This document shows, piece by piece, positions 1 to 10,637 of a stretch of DNA of 64,000 bases. Source of the stretch: Aestuariirhabdus haliotis (GTDB taxonomy: Bacteria > Pseudomonadota > Gammaproteobacteria > Pseudomonadales > Aestuariirhabdaceae). Position 1 is the stretch's first letter. Each line of letters opens with the position of its first letter. The notes under the pieces are model-generated. The model was given only the letters and a program-made list of their open reading frames with translations. It did not search any database and was not told the origin of the DNA. Both the position numbers and the translations under genes were made by a program. The stretch is taken from positions 1-64,000 of the forward strand of contig NZ_JAKSDZ010000008.1 of assembly GCF_023509475.1 (NCBI RefSeq). Direction: 5' to 3'.

Positions 1-285
1 TAGGTACCTCGGCGGGAACGCTAGCTAATAGGGTGGTTAGGGAAATAAACGCGCAACCTTACCCCGCTTGTTGACGGAGGGCAAGCTCGATGGGTTTTTT
101 GATTGCCCCGAGTAGGACTGCCCCGATAGAATAGCTCTCCGGGACGACCCCGGATACCCGCCAGCAGGTACCCCCTCCCAGATTTTCCGATTATTGCCCG
201 CAAATTATTTTGCCGGGGCTCGGGTGGTCTGCGGATGGACGGCGAGAAGAGGTGTATCCATAACCACAGCATCAGAGGATTACAG
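1..285. other. Upstream region of upp, no gene identified
   Basis: No convincing gene lies here. The sequence is GC-rich and could fold: CCGGG/CCCGG arms near 138-152 enclose a 4-base loop, and a GCCCGCAAA / TTTGC-GGGGC hairpin lies near 197-220. An 83-codon reading frame on the minus strand has an unnatural composition and no recognisable domain. The stretch may be the leader or promoter of upp, or the tail of an unseen upstream gene. I could not match it to tmRNA, RNase P RNA, 4.5S RNA or a riboswitch I know. Confidence 0.4.
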
Positions 286-912
286 ATGAGCGTTCACGAG
301 ATCACACACCCACTGGTCAAGCATAAGCTGGGTATAATGCGTAAAGAGGGTATCAGTACCAAAGCCTTCCGGGGGCTGGCTGGCGAAGTGGGTGCCCTGC
401 TGACCTATGAGGCGACTAAAGACCTGACGCTTGAAGAAGTTGAAATACAGGGCTGGTGTGGTCCTATCAAGGTGCAGCAGGTCAAGGGTAAAAAAATCAC
501 GATTGTGCCTATTCTACGTGCTGGCCTCGGCATGCTCGACGGAGTCTTCGAATTGATTCCCAGTGCCAAGGTGAGTGTGGTGGGCCTGTACAGGGACGAA
601 GAAACTCTGGAGCCAGTAGCTTATTTTGAGAAACTGGTGGGTAAGATTGATCAGCGGATCGCCCTGGTTGTGGACCCGATGCTGGCTACGGGAGGCTCCA
701 TGATTGCTGCCATCGATATGCTCAAGAAAGCCGGTTCAAAAGATATTCGAGCCCTGGTTCTGGTCGCAGCTCCCGAGGGCATCGCCAAGTTGCAGCAGGC
801 GCACCCCGATGTTGAGCTCTTTACGGCGTCGATCGACGATGGGCTCAACGAAAACGGCTACATCATGCCGGGGTTGGGTGATGCCGGGGACAAGATCTTC
901 GGTACCAAGTAA
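286..912 (+). CDS. upp: Uracil phosphoribosyltransferase
   Basis: This enzyme makes UMP from uracil and PRPP, the main step of uracil salvage in the cytoplasm. The 208-residue product aligns almost end to end with E. coli Upp. The N-terminal HPLVKHKLG block, the ILRAGLGM loop, the PRPP-binding [10 protein letters not shown] motif near residue 130 and the C-terminal [14 protein letters not shown] are all present. An in-frame start at 235 is possible, but ATG 286 fits the family length and follows an AGAGGA ribosome-binding site. The uracil permease gene starts 48 bp downstream, so the two probably form an uptake-and-salvage operon. Confidence 0.97.
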   Translation: MSVHEITHPLVKHKLGIMRKEGISTKAFRGLAGEVGALLTYEATKDLTLEEVEIQGWCGPIKVQQVKGKKITIVPILRAGLGMLDGVFELIPSAKVSVVGLYRDEETLEPVAYFEKLVGKIDQRIALVVDPMLATGGSMIAAIDMLKKAGSKDIRALVLVAAPEGIAKLQQAHPDVELFTASIDDGLNENGYIMPGLGDAGDKIFGTK

Positions 913-960
913 ATAACGGCCATTTCATTCAATAGAACAACAACGAACAGGAGATAGGGT

Positions 961-2241
961 ATGACAACTTCGGTGGGGGAGCAGCAGGGCGGCGCCCAGC
1001 TGGTATTATCCGGTGCACAAATGCTCTTTGTGGCGTTTGGCGCTTTGGTGTTGATGCCTTTGTTAACGGGCATGGACCCCAATGTGGCGTTGTTCACGGC
1101 GGGTGTGGGTACCCTGATCTTTCAATTGATTACTGGCCGGCAGGTACCGGTATTCCTGGCGTCCTCCTTTGCTTTTATTGCACCAATTATCGTCTCTACC
1201 CAAAACTGGGGGATGGCCGCGACCTTAGGCGGGTTGGCGGCTGCTGGCGTGCTTTATATGTTGCTCAGTGTGGTGATCAAAGTGCGCGGTACCGGCTTCT
1301 TGCACCGAGTCTTGCCTCCTGTGGTGGTGGGTCCGGTGATTATGGTGATTGGCCTGGGGCTTGCGCCGGTGGCCGTGAATATGGCATTGGGCAAAACCGG
1401 TGACGGTGCCGTGCAGCTGGTGCCTCAGGATGTCGCTATGACCATCTCCTTTGCTTCCTTGCTGATCACGCTATTGGTCGCGACTATGGGTCGCGGCATT
1501 CTGAAGCTGGTCCCCATTATGGTCGGCGTGGTCTCCGGTTATGTGCTTTCTGTAATGTTTGGCATTGTCGACTTTGCCAAGGTTAGTGAAGCAGCCTGGT
1601 TCGCCTTGCCGAATTTTGTTACTCCGGAATGGAACTGGAATGCGGTGCTCTTTATGATTCCGGTCGCCATAGCTCCGGCCATTGAGCATGTGGGTGATGT
1701 TTTGGCCATCGGTAACGTCACCGGCAAGGACTATATCAAGAAGCCTGGATTGCACCGGACCATGCTGGGCGATGGTGTGGCGACGACGGCGGCGGCGATG
1801 GTGGGAGGACCGCCAAACACAACCTATTCCGAAGTCACCGGTGCGGTCATGCTGACCAAAGCCTTCAATCCGAAAATCATGACCTGGGCGGCGCTGTTTG
1901 CTGTCGGTCTGGCCTTTATTGGCAAGGTGGGTGTGCTGTTGCAGACCATCCCGGTGCCGGTGATGGGAGGGATTCTGATGCTGTTGTTTGGTTCCATCGC
2001 GGTAGTAGGCCTTAATACCCTGATCAAGGCGCAGGTCGACATGGCCAAGGCGCGTAATCTGGCGATCGTCTCCCTGGTATTGGTAACCGGCATCGGTGGT
2101 ATGAGTATCGGGACCGAGTCCTTCAGTATGCAGGGGGTGGGTTTATGTGCGCTGGTAGCGGTGGTTCTAAACCTTATTTTGCCTCATGAAAAGGGTGAAG
2201 ACCGTTACGAGGGTGTCGAGATCGAGCCCCGTAACGACTAG
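961..2241 (+). CDS. uraA: Uracil permease (NCS2 family)
   Basis: This is an inner-membrane uracil:proton symporter of the nucleobase-cation symporter 2 family. The product has 426 residues, usual for UraA, and is strongly hydrophobic with about 14 membrane segments. The [14 protein letters not shown] segment, the [13 protein letters not shown] motif near residue 240 (which carries the substrate-contacting Glu) and the [10 protein letters not shown] motif near residue 280 are family signatures. A good AGGAGA ribosome-binding site precedes the ATG. It lies directly downstream of upp and ends before an intrinsic terminator, closing a two-gene operon. Confidence 0.96.
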   Translation: MTTSVGEQQGGAQLVLSGAQMLFVAFGALVLMPLLTGMDPNVALFTAGVGTLIFQLITGRQVPVFLASSFAFIAPIIVSTQNWGMAATLGGLAAAGVLYMLLSVVIKVRGTGFLHRVLPPVVVGPVIMVIGLGLAPVAVNMALGKTGDGAVQLVPQDVAMTISFASLLITLLVATMGRGILKLVPIMVGVVSGYVLSVMFGIVDFAKVSEAAWFALPNFVTPEWNWNAVLFMIPVAIAPAIEHVGDVLAIGNVTGKDYIKKPGLHRTMLGDGVATTAAAMVGGPPNTTYSEVTGAVMLTKAFNPKIMTWAALFAVGLAFIGKVGVLLQTIPVPVMGGILMLLFGSIAVVGLNTLIKAQVDMAKARNLAIVSLVLVTGIGGMSIGTESFSMQGVGLCALVAVVLNLILPHEKGEDRYEGVEIEPRND

Positions 2242-2278
2242 GGCTGTAACTCATGGGTGAGAGCCCGTTACGCTATAC

Positions 2279-2306
2279 AAAAAAACCCGCGCAAGCGGGT
2301 TTTTTA
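2279..2306. terminator. Bidirectional intrinsic terminator, uraA / gatB
   Basis: The palindrome is CCCGC-GCAA-GCGGG, with an A-run on its left and a T-run on its right. It can end transcripts from both sides and sits between the convergent ends of uraA and gatB. Confidence 0.9.
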
Positions 2307-2322
2307 TTGGGTTTAAATAGCA

Positions 2323-3768
2323 TCAGCCATCGAGCTTGGAACGCAACAGTTTATTGACCTGACCCGGGTTGGCACTACCGCGGGAGGCTTTCATAATCTG
2401 GCCAACAAAGAAGCCGATCATCTTGCCGCGCTTGGCCTCGTCACTGGCACGGTACTGTTCCACCTGCTGAGGGTTGGCGGCCATGACCTCATCGATCATG
2501 GCTTCCAGCGCGCCGCTATCGGAGACCTGCTTCAAGCCCTTGCTGTCGATGATGGCGTCGGGCTCACCTTCACCATTCCACATTGCCTCGAACACGGTTT
2601 TAGCGCCTTTGCCAGAAATGGTGTCGTCCTTTACTCGCAGCAACATGTCGCCCAGCTGTTGAGCCTTGACCGGGCTGTTGGAGATATCGAGGTTTTCCTT
2701 CTTGAGGCGACTGGCCAGCTCTCCCATCACCCAGTTAGCGGCGAGCTTGGCATCACCACAGGCGTTTGCGGTCTGCTCGAAATAATTGGCGGTGGCACGT
2801 TCAGGGGCCAGCACCGAGGCGTCGTATTCAGACAGTTTATAACTCTCTAGAAAACGAGCAATGCGCGCATCTGGCAGCTCTGGCAGCTCGGCGCGTACCG
2901 ACTCAATAAAGGTATCATCGATTTCGACGGGCAGCAGATCAGGGCAAGGGAAGTAGCGATAGTCGTTGGCTTCCTCTTTCGAGCGCATGGAGCGTGCGAT
3001 ACGAGTCTCGCCGTTATAGAGACGGGTTTCCTGTTTGACGCTGCCGCCATCCTCGATCAGGTCGATCTGGCGCTCAACCTCCAGTTTGATGGCGTCTTCC
3101 ATAAAGCGGAAAGAGTTGAGGTTTTTGGTTTCGGTGCGGGTGCCGAGCTTTTCGCTGCCTTTGCGGCGTACCGATACATTGACATCGAAGCGCATCGAAC
3201 CCTGGGACATATGCCCGTCGCAAATCTCCAACGAGGTGACAATCGAATGCAGTTTTTTGGCGAAGGCCACCGCTTCGGCTGATGAGCGCATATCGGGTTC
3301 GGTCACCACTTCGATCAGCGGGGTGCCGGCTCGGTTAAGGTCGATGCCACTCATGCCGTGGAAGTCTTCGTGCAAGGATTTGCCCGCATCCTCTTCCAGG
3401 TGGGCGTGGTGGATGCGAACCGACTTGTGACTGCCATCCTCGAGCAGGATGTCGACGACGCCGGGGCCAACGATGGGTTGCTCCAGCTGGGTGGTTTGGT
3501 AGCCCTTGGGCAGGTCGGGGTAGAAATAGTTCTTGCGCTCGAAATGGGATCGCTTGCCGATCTCGGCATCGATTGCCAAACCGAACATCACCGCGTAGCG
3601 ATAGGCCTGTTCGTTGACCACCGGCAGCACGCCGGGCATACCCAGGTCGACCAGGCAGGCCTGGGTGTTGGCTTCGGCGCCATAGGCGGTGCTGGCGCCG
3701 GAAAAAATCTTACTCTGCGTGGCCAGTTGAACGTGGACTTCCAGCCCGATCACAACTTCCCAATCCAT
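2323..3768 (-). CDS. gatB: Asp-tRNA(Asn)/Glu-tRNA(Gln) amidotransferase subunit B
   Basis: GatB binds the mischarged Glu-tRNA(Gln) or Asp-tRNA(Asn) and carries the kinase/transamidation site of the GatCAB complex. The product has 481 residues. It starts with the typical [13 protein letters not shown] block and keeps the [22 protein letters not shown] and [15 protein letters not shown] motifs. The C-terminal YqeY-like tail ends [19 protein letters not shown] 3768 is preferred over an upstream codon at 3810 because it matches family starts and has a GAGG site upstream. It is the last gene of gatC-gatA-gatB. Confidence 0.97.
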   Translation of the reverse strand: MDWEVVIGLEVHVQLATQSKIFSGASTAYGAEANTQACLVDLGMPGVLPVVNEQAYRYAVMFGLAIDAEIGKRSHFERKNYFYPDLPKGYQTTQLEQPIVGPGVVDILLEDGSHKSVRIHHAHLEEDAGKSLHEDFHGMSGIDLNRAGTPLIEVVTEPDMRSSAEAVAFAKKLHSIVTSLEICDGHMSQGSMRFDVNVSVRRKGSEKLGTRTETKNLNSFRFMEDAIKLEVERQIDLIEDGGSVKQETRLYNGETRIARSMRSKEEANDYRYFPCPDLLPVEIDDTFIESVRAELPELPDARIARFLESYKLSEYDASVLAPERATANYFEQTANACGDAKLAANWVMGELASRLKKENLDISNSPVKAQQLGDMLLRVKDDTISGKGAKTVFEAMWNGEGEPDAIIDSKGLKQVSDSGALEAMIDEVMAANPQQVEQYRASDEAKRGKMIGFFVGQIMKASRGSANPGQVNKLLRSKLDG

Positions 3769-3846
3769 TCTGTACACCTCTTGTCTTGTCCGCCTGTGCT
3801 GCGGAGTCATTCTGTTGCTGTGCTTGTCTATGTCCGGGCTTGGTGA

Positions 3847-5301
3847 TTAAGCGTCGGTTTTTGGGGCTTGTTGGTGCCAGTCGGTCGCTTGCTGGAAGCG
3901 GTGGGCAACATTGAGTAGACGAGCTTCGCTGAAATAATTACCGATCATCTGCAAGCCAACCGGGCGCCCTGCGGATTGACCCGCCGGAATGCTAATGCCG
4001 GGAAGCCCCGCCAGGTTGGTCGACAATGTGTAGATGTCGGACAGATACATGGCGACCGGGTCGTTGGATTTTTCGCCCAGATTAAAGGCGGGTGTCGGTG
4101 CCGTGGGTCCGACGATCAGATCGACCTGTTCGAAAGCAGAGACAAAGTCGTTTTTGATCAGGCGGCGTATTTTCTGAGCCTGTATATAGTAGGCATCGTA
4201 ATAACCGGCCGAGAGCGCGTAGCAGCCGACCAGGATGCGCCGCTTGACCTCGGCGCCAAAGCCTTCGCCGCGGGAACGGGTGTATAGATCTTCCAGGTCA
4301 ACGGGGTTGTCGCAGCGATAACCGTAGCGTACACCATCGAAGCGGGACAGGTTGGAGGACGCTTCCGCCGGGGCGATAACATAATAGGCCGGTACTGAAA
4401 GCCGGGAGTTGGGCAGGCTGACTTCCTGCACGGTCGCGCCCAGTTTTTCCAGTTCCTTGATGGCGTCCCGCACACATTGTTCGACGCCGCTATCGAGCCC
4501 ATCGGCAAAAAATTCACTGGGAATGCCGATGCGCAGGCCGTCCAGCGAATCGTTCAATGAGGCACTGTAGTTATCGACCGGATGATCGACACTGGTTGAG
4601 TCCTTGGGGTCAAGTCCTGCCATGGCTTCTAATAGCAGGGCGGCATCTTCCGCAGTTTGGGCCATGGGACCCGCCTGATCGAGGCTGGAGGCATAAGCGA
4701 TCATGCCCCAGCGCGAGACTCGGCCATAGGTGGGTTTGATGCCGGTAATACCACAGTGGGAAGCGGGCTGACGAATCGAGCCGCCGGTGTCGGTTCCGGT
4801 AGCGGCAGGTGTCAGTCGGGCCGCTACCGCCGCTGCGGATCCACCGGAAGAGCCACCGGCAATGGCGGTGGTGTCCCAGGGGTTTTTGACGGCGCCGTAG
4901 TAACTGTTTTCGTTGGATGAGCCCATGGCAAACTCATCCATATTGGTTTTACCCAGTAACACGGTACCGGCAGCTGCCAGTTTTGCGGTCACCGTGGACT
5001 CATAGGGGGCGATAAAGTTGTCCAGCATGCGCGAACCCGCACTGGTGCGAATACCCTGGGTGCAGAAGATATCCTTATGCGCGATGGGAATACCCATCAG
5101 CGGTGTCGCGTTACCGGCCTTGATGCGCTCATCGGCAATGGCGGCATCGTGCATGGCACGCTCTTCGGTAACGCTAATAAAGCTATTGTACTGGCCGTCC
5201 AGTTTTGTGATGCGATCCAGATAGTGGCGGGTCAGTTCCTGGCTACTGAACTCGCCGGCTGACAGGGCGTGGGAGAGTTCGGTTATGGTTTTGTTATGCA
5301 T
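3847..5301 (-). CDS. gatA: Asp-tRNA(Asn)/Glu-tRNA(Gln) amidotransferase subunit A
   Basis: GatA is the glutaminase subunit that frees ammonia from glutamine for GatB. It belongs to the amidase-signature family and has 484 residues. The Ser-cisSer-Lys triad can be read as K76 (IPIAHKD), S151 (AGGSSGGS) and S175 ([12 protein letters not shown]). The stretch from about 70 to 200 matches other GatA proteins closely. It lies between gatC and gatB on the same strand with short gaps, which supports an operon. Confidence 0.97.
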   Translation of the reverse strand: MHNKTITELSHALSAGEFSSQELTRHYLDRITKLDGQYNSFISVTEERAMHDAAIADERIKAGNATPLMGIPIAHKDIFCTQGIRTSAGSRMLDNFIAPYESTVTAKLAAAGTVLLGKTNMDEFAMGSSNENSYYGAVKNPWDTTAIAGGSSGGSAAAVAARLTPAATGTDTGGSIRQPASHCGITGIKPTYGRVSRWGMIAYASSLDQAGPMAQTAEDAALLLEAMAGLDPKDSTSVDHPVDNYSASLNDSLDGLRIGIPSEFFADGLDSGVEQCVRDAIKELEKLGATVQEVSLPNSRLSVPAYYVIAPAEASSNLSRFDGVRYGYRCDNPVDLEDLYTRSRGEGFGAEVKRRILVGCYALSAGYYDAYYIQAQKIRRLIKNDFVSAFEQVDLIVGPTAPTPAFNLGEKSNDPVAMYLSDIYTLSTNLAGLPGISIPAGQSAGRPVGLQMIGNYFSEARLLNVAHRFQQATDWHQQAPKTDA

Positions 5302-5363
5302 TGGAAAAATGGTCCTGAAATCAGATGACTACGATTCGCTGAAGGGATTCGGGCAGGAAGAGC

Positions 5364-5651
5364 CTAGTCGATCACCTTGGGTACCAGATACAGCCCATCT
5401 TCCGTAGCTGGGGCGATTTTCTGGACTTCGTCGCGCTGGTTGTCCTCGGTCACGACGTCGGTTCGCAGTCGTTGCAGGGCATCCAAAGGGTGTGCCAGGG
5501 GCGCGGTGCTGGAAGTGTCGACAGCTTGCATTTGATCAACCAGTTGCAGGATATCGGTCAGGGTGGCAGTGGTGTTTTCGATATCGTTTTCGTTGATCGC
5601 GAGTCTGGCGAGATGAGCTATACGGGTTACTTCTTCACGGTCAAGGGCCAT
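5364..5651 (-). CDS. gatC: Asp-tRNA(Asn)/Glu-tRNA(Gln) amidotransferase subunit C
   Basis: GatC is the small subunit that wraps around and stabilises the GatA-GatB interface. The 95-residue form starting MALDREEV matches the usual family length; an in-frame ATG four codons upstream (5663) would give 99 residues. The IAHLARLAI helix, the [16 protein letters not shown] segment and the C-terminal [11 protein letters not shown] are typical. It is the first gene of gatCAB and is transcribed away from mreB. Confidence 0.94.
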   Translation of the reverse strand: MALDREEVTRIAHLARLAINENDIENTTATLTDILQLVDQMQAVDTSSTAPLAHPLDALQRLRTDVVTEDNQRDEVQKIAPATEDGLYLVPKVID

Positions 5652-7008
<1,357 letters not shown>

Positions 7009-7105
7009 GTAAGGTCCTGTAGTTATCGGCGTTCAGTGTCTGGCTGGGCGCCGTTTCTATTTCTTGAGGCCACTATAGATACAATAACGAATCGGGGAAC
7101 TGGTC

Positions 7106-7975
7106 ATTAAACCCATCTTTACCAAAGGCCCTTCGGTCGCGACTCGTGTAGCCCTGCTTGCGGTATTGTCGCTCGGTTTGATGCTGGTGGACCATCGCTA
7201 CGATTATTTGCATGCAACCCGGGCCTGGTTAAGCCTGGTCACGGCACCGGTGCAGTGGATGGCCAACGTTCCTGCAAATCTCTGGGGGTCGTTAACCGAT
7301 TCGGTGAAAACACGAGATACCCTCAAAGAGGAAAATGCCAGCTTGCGGGCCCAGAATCTGGTACTGGAAAGGCGCTTGCAAAAACTGGCTTCGCTGACAG
7401 CGGAGAATGTACGTTTACGCGAGTTGCTGAACTCCTCTGCCCTGGTGGATGATCGGGTGCTGGTCGCCGAGTTGATCGGGGTCGACCCCGATCCCTTTCG
7501 GCATCAGGTGATTGTCAATAAAGGGGCCTCCGATGGTGTTTTCGTGGGGCAGCCGGTGCTGGATGCCGAAGGCCTGTATGGTCAGGTGATTGAGGTTAAC
7601 CCCATCGCCAGTCGAGTATTATTAATCTCCGATAACAGTCACAGCCTTCCGGTGATTGTTAATCGTAATGGGGTGCGCGCGATTGCCAGTGGTACCGGGC
7701 AACTGGATGAGCTGGTGCTGCGCCACGTGCCCAATACCGCGGATATTACCGAAGGGGATTTGCTTATCAGCTCGGGGCTCGGAAAACGTTTCCCGAGCGG
7801 CTACCCCGTGGGCACGGTGGTATCGGTGGTGCATGATCCGGGTCACCCTTTCGCTTTTGTGAAAGTCCGCCCCAGTGCTCAACTAAATCGAAGCAGTCAC
7901 CTGCTGCTGGTCTTCACCGAACGTCCACAGACACCTCAGGTTGTTGCTCCTGAACAGGAGGCTGACAATGAATGA
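7106..7975 (+). CDS. mreC: Rod shape-determining protein MreC
   Basis: MreC is a bitopic inner-membrane protein that links MreB filaments to periplasmic PBP2. A membrane helix lies near residues 12-28, followed by a coiled coil (about 60-110) and the beta-rich domain with VDPDPFRHQVIVNKG. No ATG or GTG lies upstream in frame. Reading from ATT 7106 gives KPIFTKGPS, which lines up with the E. coli N-terminus MKPIFSRGPS, and GGGGAA lies 6-7 bases upstream. TTG at 7166 would cut into the membrane helix and has no ribosome-binding site. The start is therefore an inferred, rare ATT codon; the gene identity is secure. Confidence 0.88.
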   Translation: MKPIFTKGPSVATRVALLAVLSLGLMLVDHRYDYLHATRAWLSLVTAPVQWMANVPANLWGSLTDSVKTRDTLKEENASLRAQNLVLERRLQKLASLTAENVRLRELLNSSALVDDRVLVAELIGVDPDPFRHQVIVNKGASDGVFVGQPVLDAEGLYGQVIEVNPIASRVLLISDNSHSLPVIVNRNGVRAIASGTGQLDELVLRHVPNTADITEGDLLISSGLGKRFPSGYPVGTVVSVVHDPGHPFAFVKVRPSAQLNRSSHLLLVFTERPQTPQVVAPEQEADNE

Positions 7976-8456
7976 GCAAAAACCCCGGGGCGGACTGGTT
8001 ATTTTACTGAGTTTTGTCGTCGCGCTGTTGTTGGCGGTGTTACCTATGCCCGGGTGGGGGCAGTTTGTCAGACCCGAGTGGGTCGCCCTGGTGGCGATTT
8101 ACTGGGTGTTGGCGTTGCCGGAGCGCATTAATATCGGTTGGGCCTGGTGTGCCGGGTTAATGCTGGATGTAATGCAAGGTACGCTGTTGGGGCAGAATGC
8201 CCTGGGCCTGGTCATCGTGGCTTACATTATGACTCGCTTGCACCGGCGTATGAGAATGTTTCCACCGCTACAGCAATCCTTCATTGTCTTTGTGGTGGTG
8301 GGGCTGTATCAGATGATTGCCCTATGGGTGCGCAGTGCGACTGGGGCGATAGTGCCGGGTTTGAGCTTTTTGTTGCCCGCCATTACCAGTGCCATTTTAT
8401 GGCCCTGGGTGTTTTATATTTTACGGGATCTGCGTCGGCGTTATCGCATCAACTGA
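7968..8456 (+). CDS. mreD: Rod shape-determining protein MreD
   Basis: MreD is the third membrane component of the elongasome. The 162-residue product is almost wholly hydrophobic, with five or six membrane segments and the conserved RPEWVALVAIYW region near residue 35. ATG 7968 overlaps the last eight bases of mreC and has an AGGAG site at 7956-7960, so it is preferred over an upstream in-frame start at 7941. The overlap suggests translational coupling to mreC. Confidence 0.93.
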   Translation: MNEQKPRGGLVILLSFVVALLLAVLPMPGWGQFVRPEWVALVAIYWVLALPERINIGWAWCAGLMLDVMQGTLLGQNALGLVIVAYIMTRLHRRMRMFPPLQQSFIVFVVVGLYQMIALWVRSATGAIVPGLSFLLPAITSAILWPWVFYILRDLRRRYRIN

Positions 8457-8495
8457 TTCGGTCGCCTGGGGCTCAGTATTTATCAGGAGCTGAAC

Positions 8496-9083
8496 ATGGC
8501 TAACCATTCGTTGTATCTGGGATCCAATTCCCCCAGGCGTCGGGAACTGCTCGCCCAGATCGGGGTTCATTGCAAACAATTTTCCGTGGATATTGATGAA
8601 ACGCCAGGCTCTGGTGAGTCCCCCCGAGATTATGTATTGCGTATGGCTCCCGAAAAGGCTCTGGCTTCACGCGCCGCGCTTGCCGGCGGGCAACGCTTAC
8701 CGGTGCTGTGTGCCGATACCACGGTAGTCGCGGGGGGAGCAATTCTTGGCAAGCCGGCTAATCGTGAGCAAGGCATCCTTATGTTGCAAACCCTGGCGAA
8801 TAACGAGCATCAGGTACTCACTGCGGTTGCTATCGCAGATCAGCAGTGTATTGAAACCCGGCTCAGTAGCACTCGCGTGTGGTTTGGTTCTATCAGTGAT
8901 GAACAGGCCAGCCGTTATTGGGACAGTGGCGAGCCGGCGGATAAGGCCGGTGGTTATGGCATTCAGGGCTTGGGTGCCATTTTTGTGCAACGAATTGAAG
9001 GCAGTTATAGCGGGGTGGTCGGGTTGCCGTTGGCCGAAACTGCGGAACTATTAGCGCAATTTAAGGTGCCCTATTGGGTATAA
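8496..9083 (+). CDS. maf: Maf/YhdE-type nucleoside triphosphate pyrophosphatase
   Basis: This Maf-family protein hydrolyses dTTP, UTP and modified pyrimidine triphosphates, a house-cleaning role. The 195-residue product starts with the Maf signature LYLGSNSPRRRELL and keeps the catalytic CADTTVV motif near residue 70 and GKPAN near 85. The GYGIQGLGAIFV segment near residue 155 places it with YhdE rather than YceF. It lies between mreD and rng as in E. coli and Pseudomonas. Confidence 0.94.
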   Translation: MANHSLYLGSNSPRRRELLAQIGVHCKQFSVDIDETPGSGESPRDYVLRMAPEKALASRAALAGGQRLPVLCADTTVVAGGAILGKPANREQGILMLQTLANNEHQVLTAVAIADQQCIETRLSSTRVWFGSISDEQASRYWDSGEPADKAGGYGIQGLGAIFVQRIEGSYSGVVGLPLAETAELLAQFKVPYWV

Positions 9084-9113
9084 TAAGAGGACTAACAGTG
9101 ACTGGGCGCATCC

Positions 9114-10583
9114 ATGAGTGAAGAGATTTTAATGAACATCACCCCGATGGAGTCACGAGTGGCGGTGGTGGAGAACGGGGTGCTGCAAGAGGTTTATATC
9201 GAACGCCCGCAGAAAAGAGGCATTGTCGGTAATATCTATAAGGGTAAGGTAGTCAGGGTATTACCGGGTATGCAGGCGGCTTTCGTCGATATTGGTCTTG
9301 AGCGAGCTGCGTTTATTCACGCGGGAGAGATTTGCCGCAAAGGTGAACGTGATACCTCCCAGGAAGATCTGCCCATCAATCAGCTGGTTCGGGACGGGCA
9401 GTCTCTGGTGGTCCAGGTAACCAAGGATCCCCTGGGAACCAAGGGCGCGCGCCTGACCACCAATATTTCCATTCCTGCTCGCTATCTGGTCTTGATGCCC
9501 GATTCCAGCCATGTAGGCATCTCACTGCGGATCGAACAACCCGAAGAGCGTGAGCGTCTCAAAGCCTTGGTTGAAGCCGGTCTCGACAGTCTGGAAGAAA
9601 AGCCGGAATTCGGCTTTATATTGCGTACTGCGGCTGAAGGGGTGGGGGAAAAAGAAGTCGTCGCCGATATTCGCTACCTGCAGCGCCTGTGGGGAACCAT
9701 CTCGGAGACCATAAAATCCAGTAAAGCCCCGGCTAACATTTACGAAGATTTGCCCTTGCACTTGCGCACATTGAGAGATCTGGCCGAACCCGATATTGAA
9801 AAAATTCGTATTGATTCCCGGGAGACCTTCCAGAAAGTCGAACGGTTTGTCGATAAGCTACTGCCCGAAGTGGGAGGCCGTGTTGAATATTACCCCGGCG
9901 AGCGCCCCATATTTGATCTGTACAGTGTCGAGGATGAGATTCAAAAAGCGCTGAGTCGTAAAGTGCAGTTAAAGTCCGGCGGCTATCTGATTATTGACCA
10001 GACGGAAGCGATGACCACCATCGATGTGAACACCGGTGGTTTTGTCGGGCACCGGAATCTGGAAGAGACTATCTTTAAAACCAACCTTGAGGCAGCCACT
10101 GCTATCGCTCGCCAGCTGCGGCTGAGAAATCTGGGCGGTATTATTATTCTCGACTTCATCGATATGGAAGATTCTGAACACCAGCGGCAGGTGTTACGCA
10201 TGCTGGAGAAGGCGATGGAGCGGGATCATGCCAAAACCAATATAACCGGTGTGTCAGAGCTTGGTCTGGTTGAGATGACCCGCAAGCGAACACGGGAAAG
10301 CCTGGAAAACATCCTGTGTGAAAGTTGCCCGGTGTGTGAGGGGCGTGGAACTCTTAAAACGGCGGACACGGTGTGTTATGAAGTCTTCCGTGAAATTTTG
10401 CGTGAAGCCCGCGCCTATGACAGCAAATCATACCTGGTGCTGGCTTCCCAGTCGGTGGTTGATCGGTTGCTCGATGAGGAGTCTGATAATGTGGCCGATC
10501 TGGAAGAGTTTATTGATCGATCGATACGATTTCAGGTTGAACCCATGTATTCCCAGGAGCAATTTGATGTGGTGTTGTTGTGA
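9114..10583 (+). CDS. rng: Ribonuclease G
   Basis: RNase G is an endoribonuclease of the RNase E/G family that matures the 16S rRNA 5' end and degrades some mRNAs. It has 489 residues, the same as in E. coli. An S1-like domain covers about residues 38-130. The catalytic region holds IDVNTGGFVG (first Asp) and ILDFIDM (second Asp). The CESCPVCEGRG zinc-link motif near residue 405 supports dimer formation. It follows maf and precedes yhdP, as in Pseudomonas. Confidence 0.97.
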   Translation: MSEEILMNITPMESRVAVVENGVLQEVYIERPQKRGIVGNIYKGKVVRVLPGMQAAFVDIGLERAAFIHAGEICRKGERDTSQEDLPINQLVRDGQSLVVQVTKDPLGTKGARLTTNISIPARYLVLMPDSSHVGISLRIEQPEERERLKALVEAGLDSLEEKPEFGFILRTAAEGVGEKEVVADIRYLQRLWGTISETIKSSKAPANIYEDLPLHLRTLRDLAEPDIEKIRIDSRETFQKVERFVDKLLPEVGGRVEYYPGERPIFDLYSVEDEIQKALSRKVQLKSGGYLIIDQTEAMTTIDVNTGGFVGHRNLEETIFKTNLEAATAIARQLRLRNLGGIIILDFIDMEDSEHQRQVLRMLEKAMERDHAKTNITGVSELGLVEMTRKRTRESLENILCESCPVCEGRGTLKTADTVCYEVFREILREARAYDSKSYLVLASQSVVDRLLDEESDNVADLEEFIDRSIRFQVEPMYSQEQFDVVLL

Positions 10584-10637
10584 CTTTCTGGCCGATTACT
10601 CTGTGGGGAATCGGCCGGATACGGTGAGCGTTTAGCC

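Noticed and set aside
21-272. 83-codon minus-strand frame before upp
   Set aside because: The translated composition looks like random GC-rich sequence and no start signal is seen.
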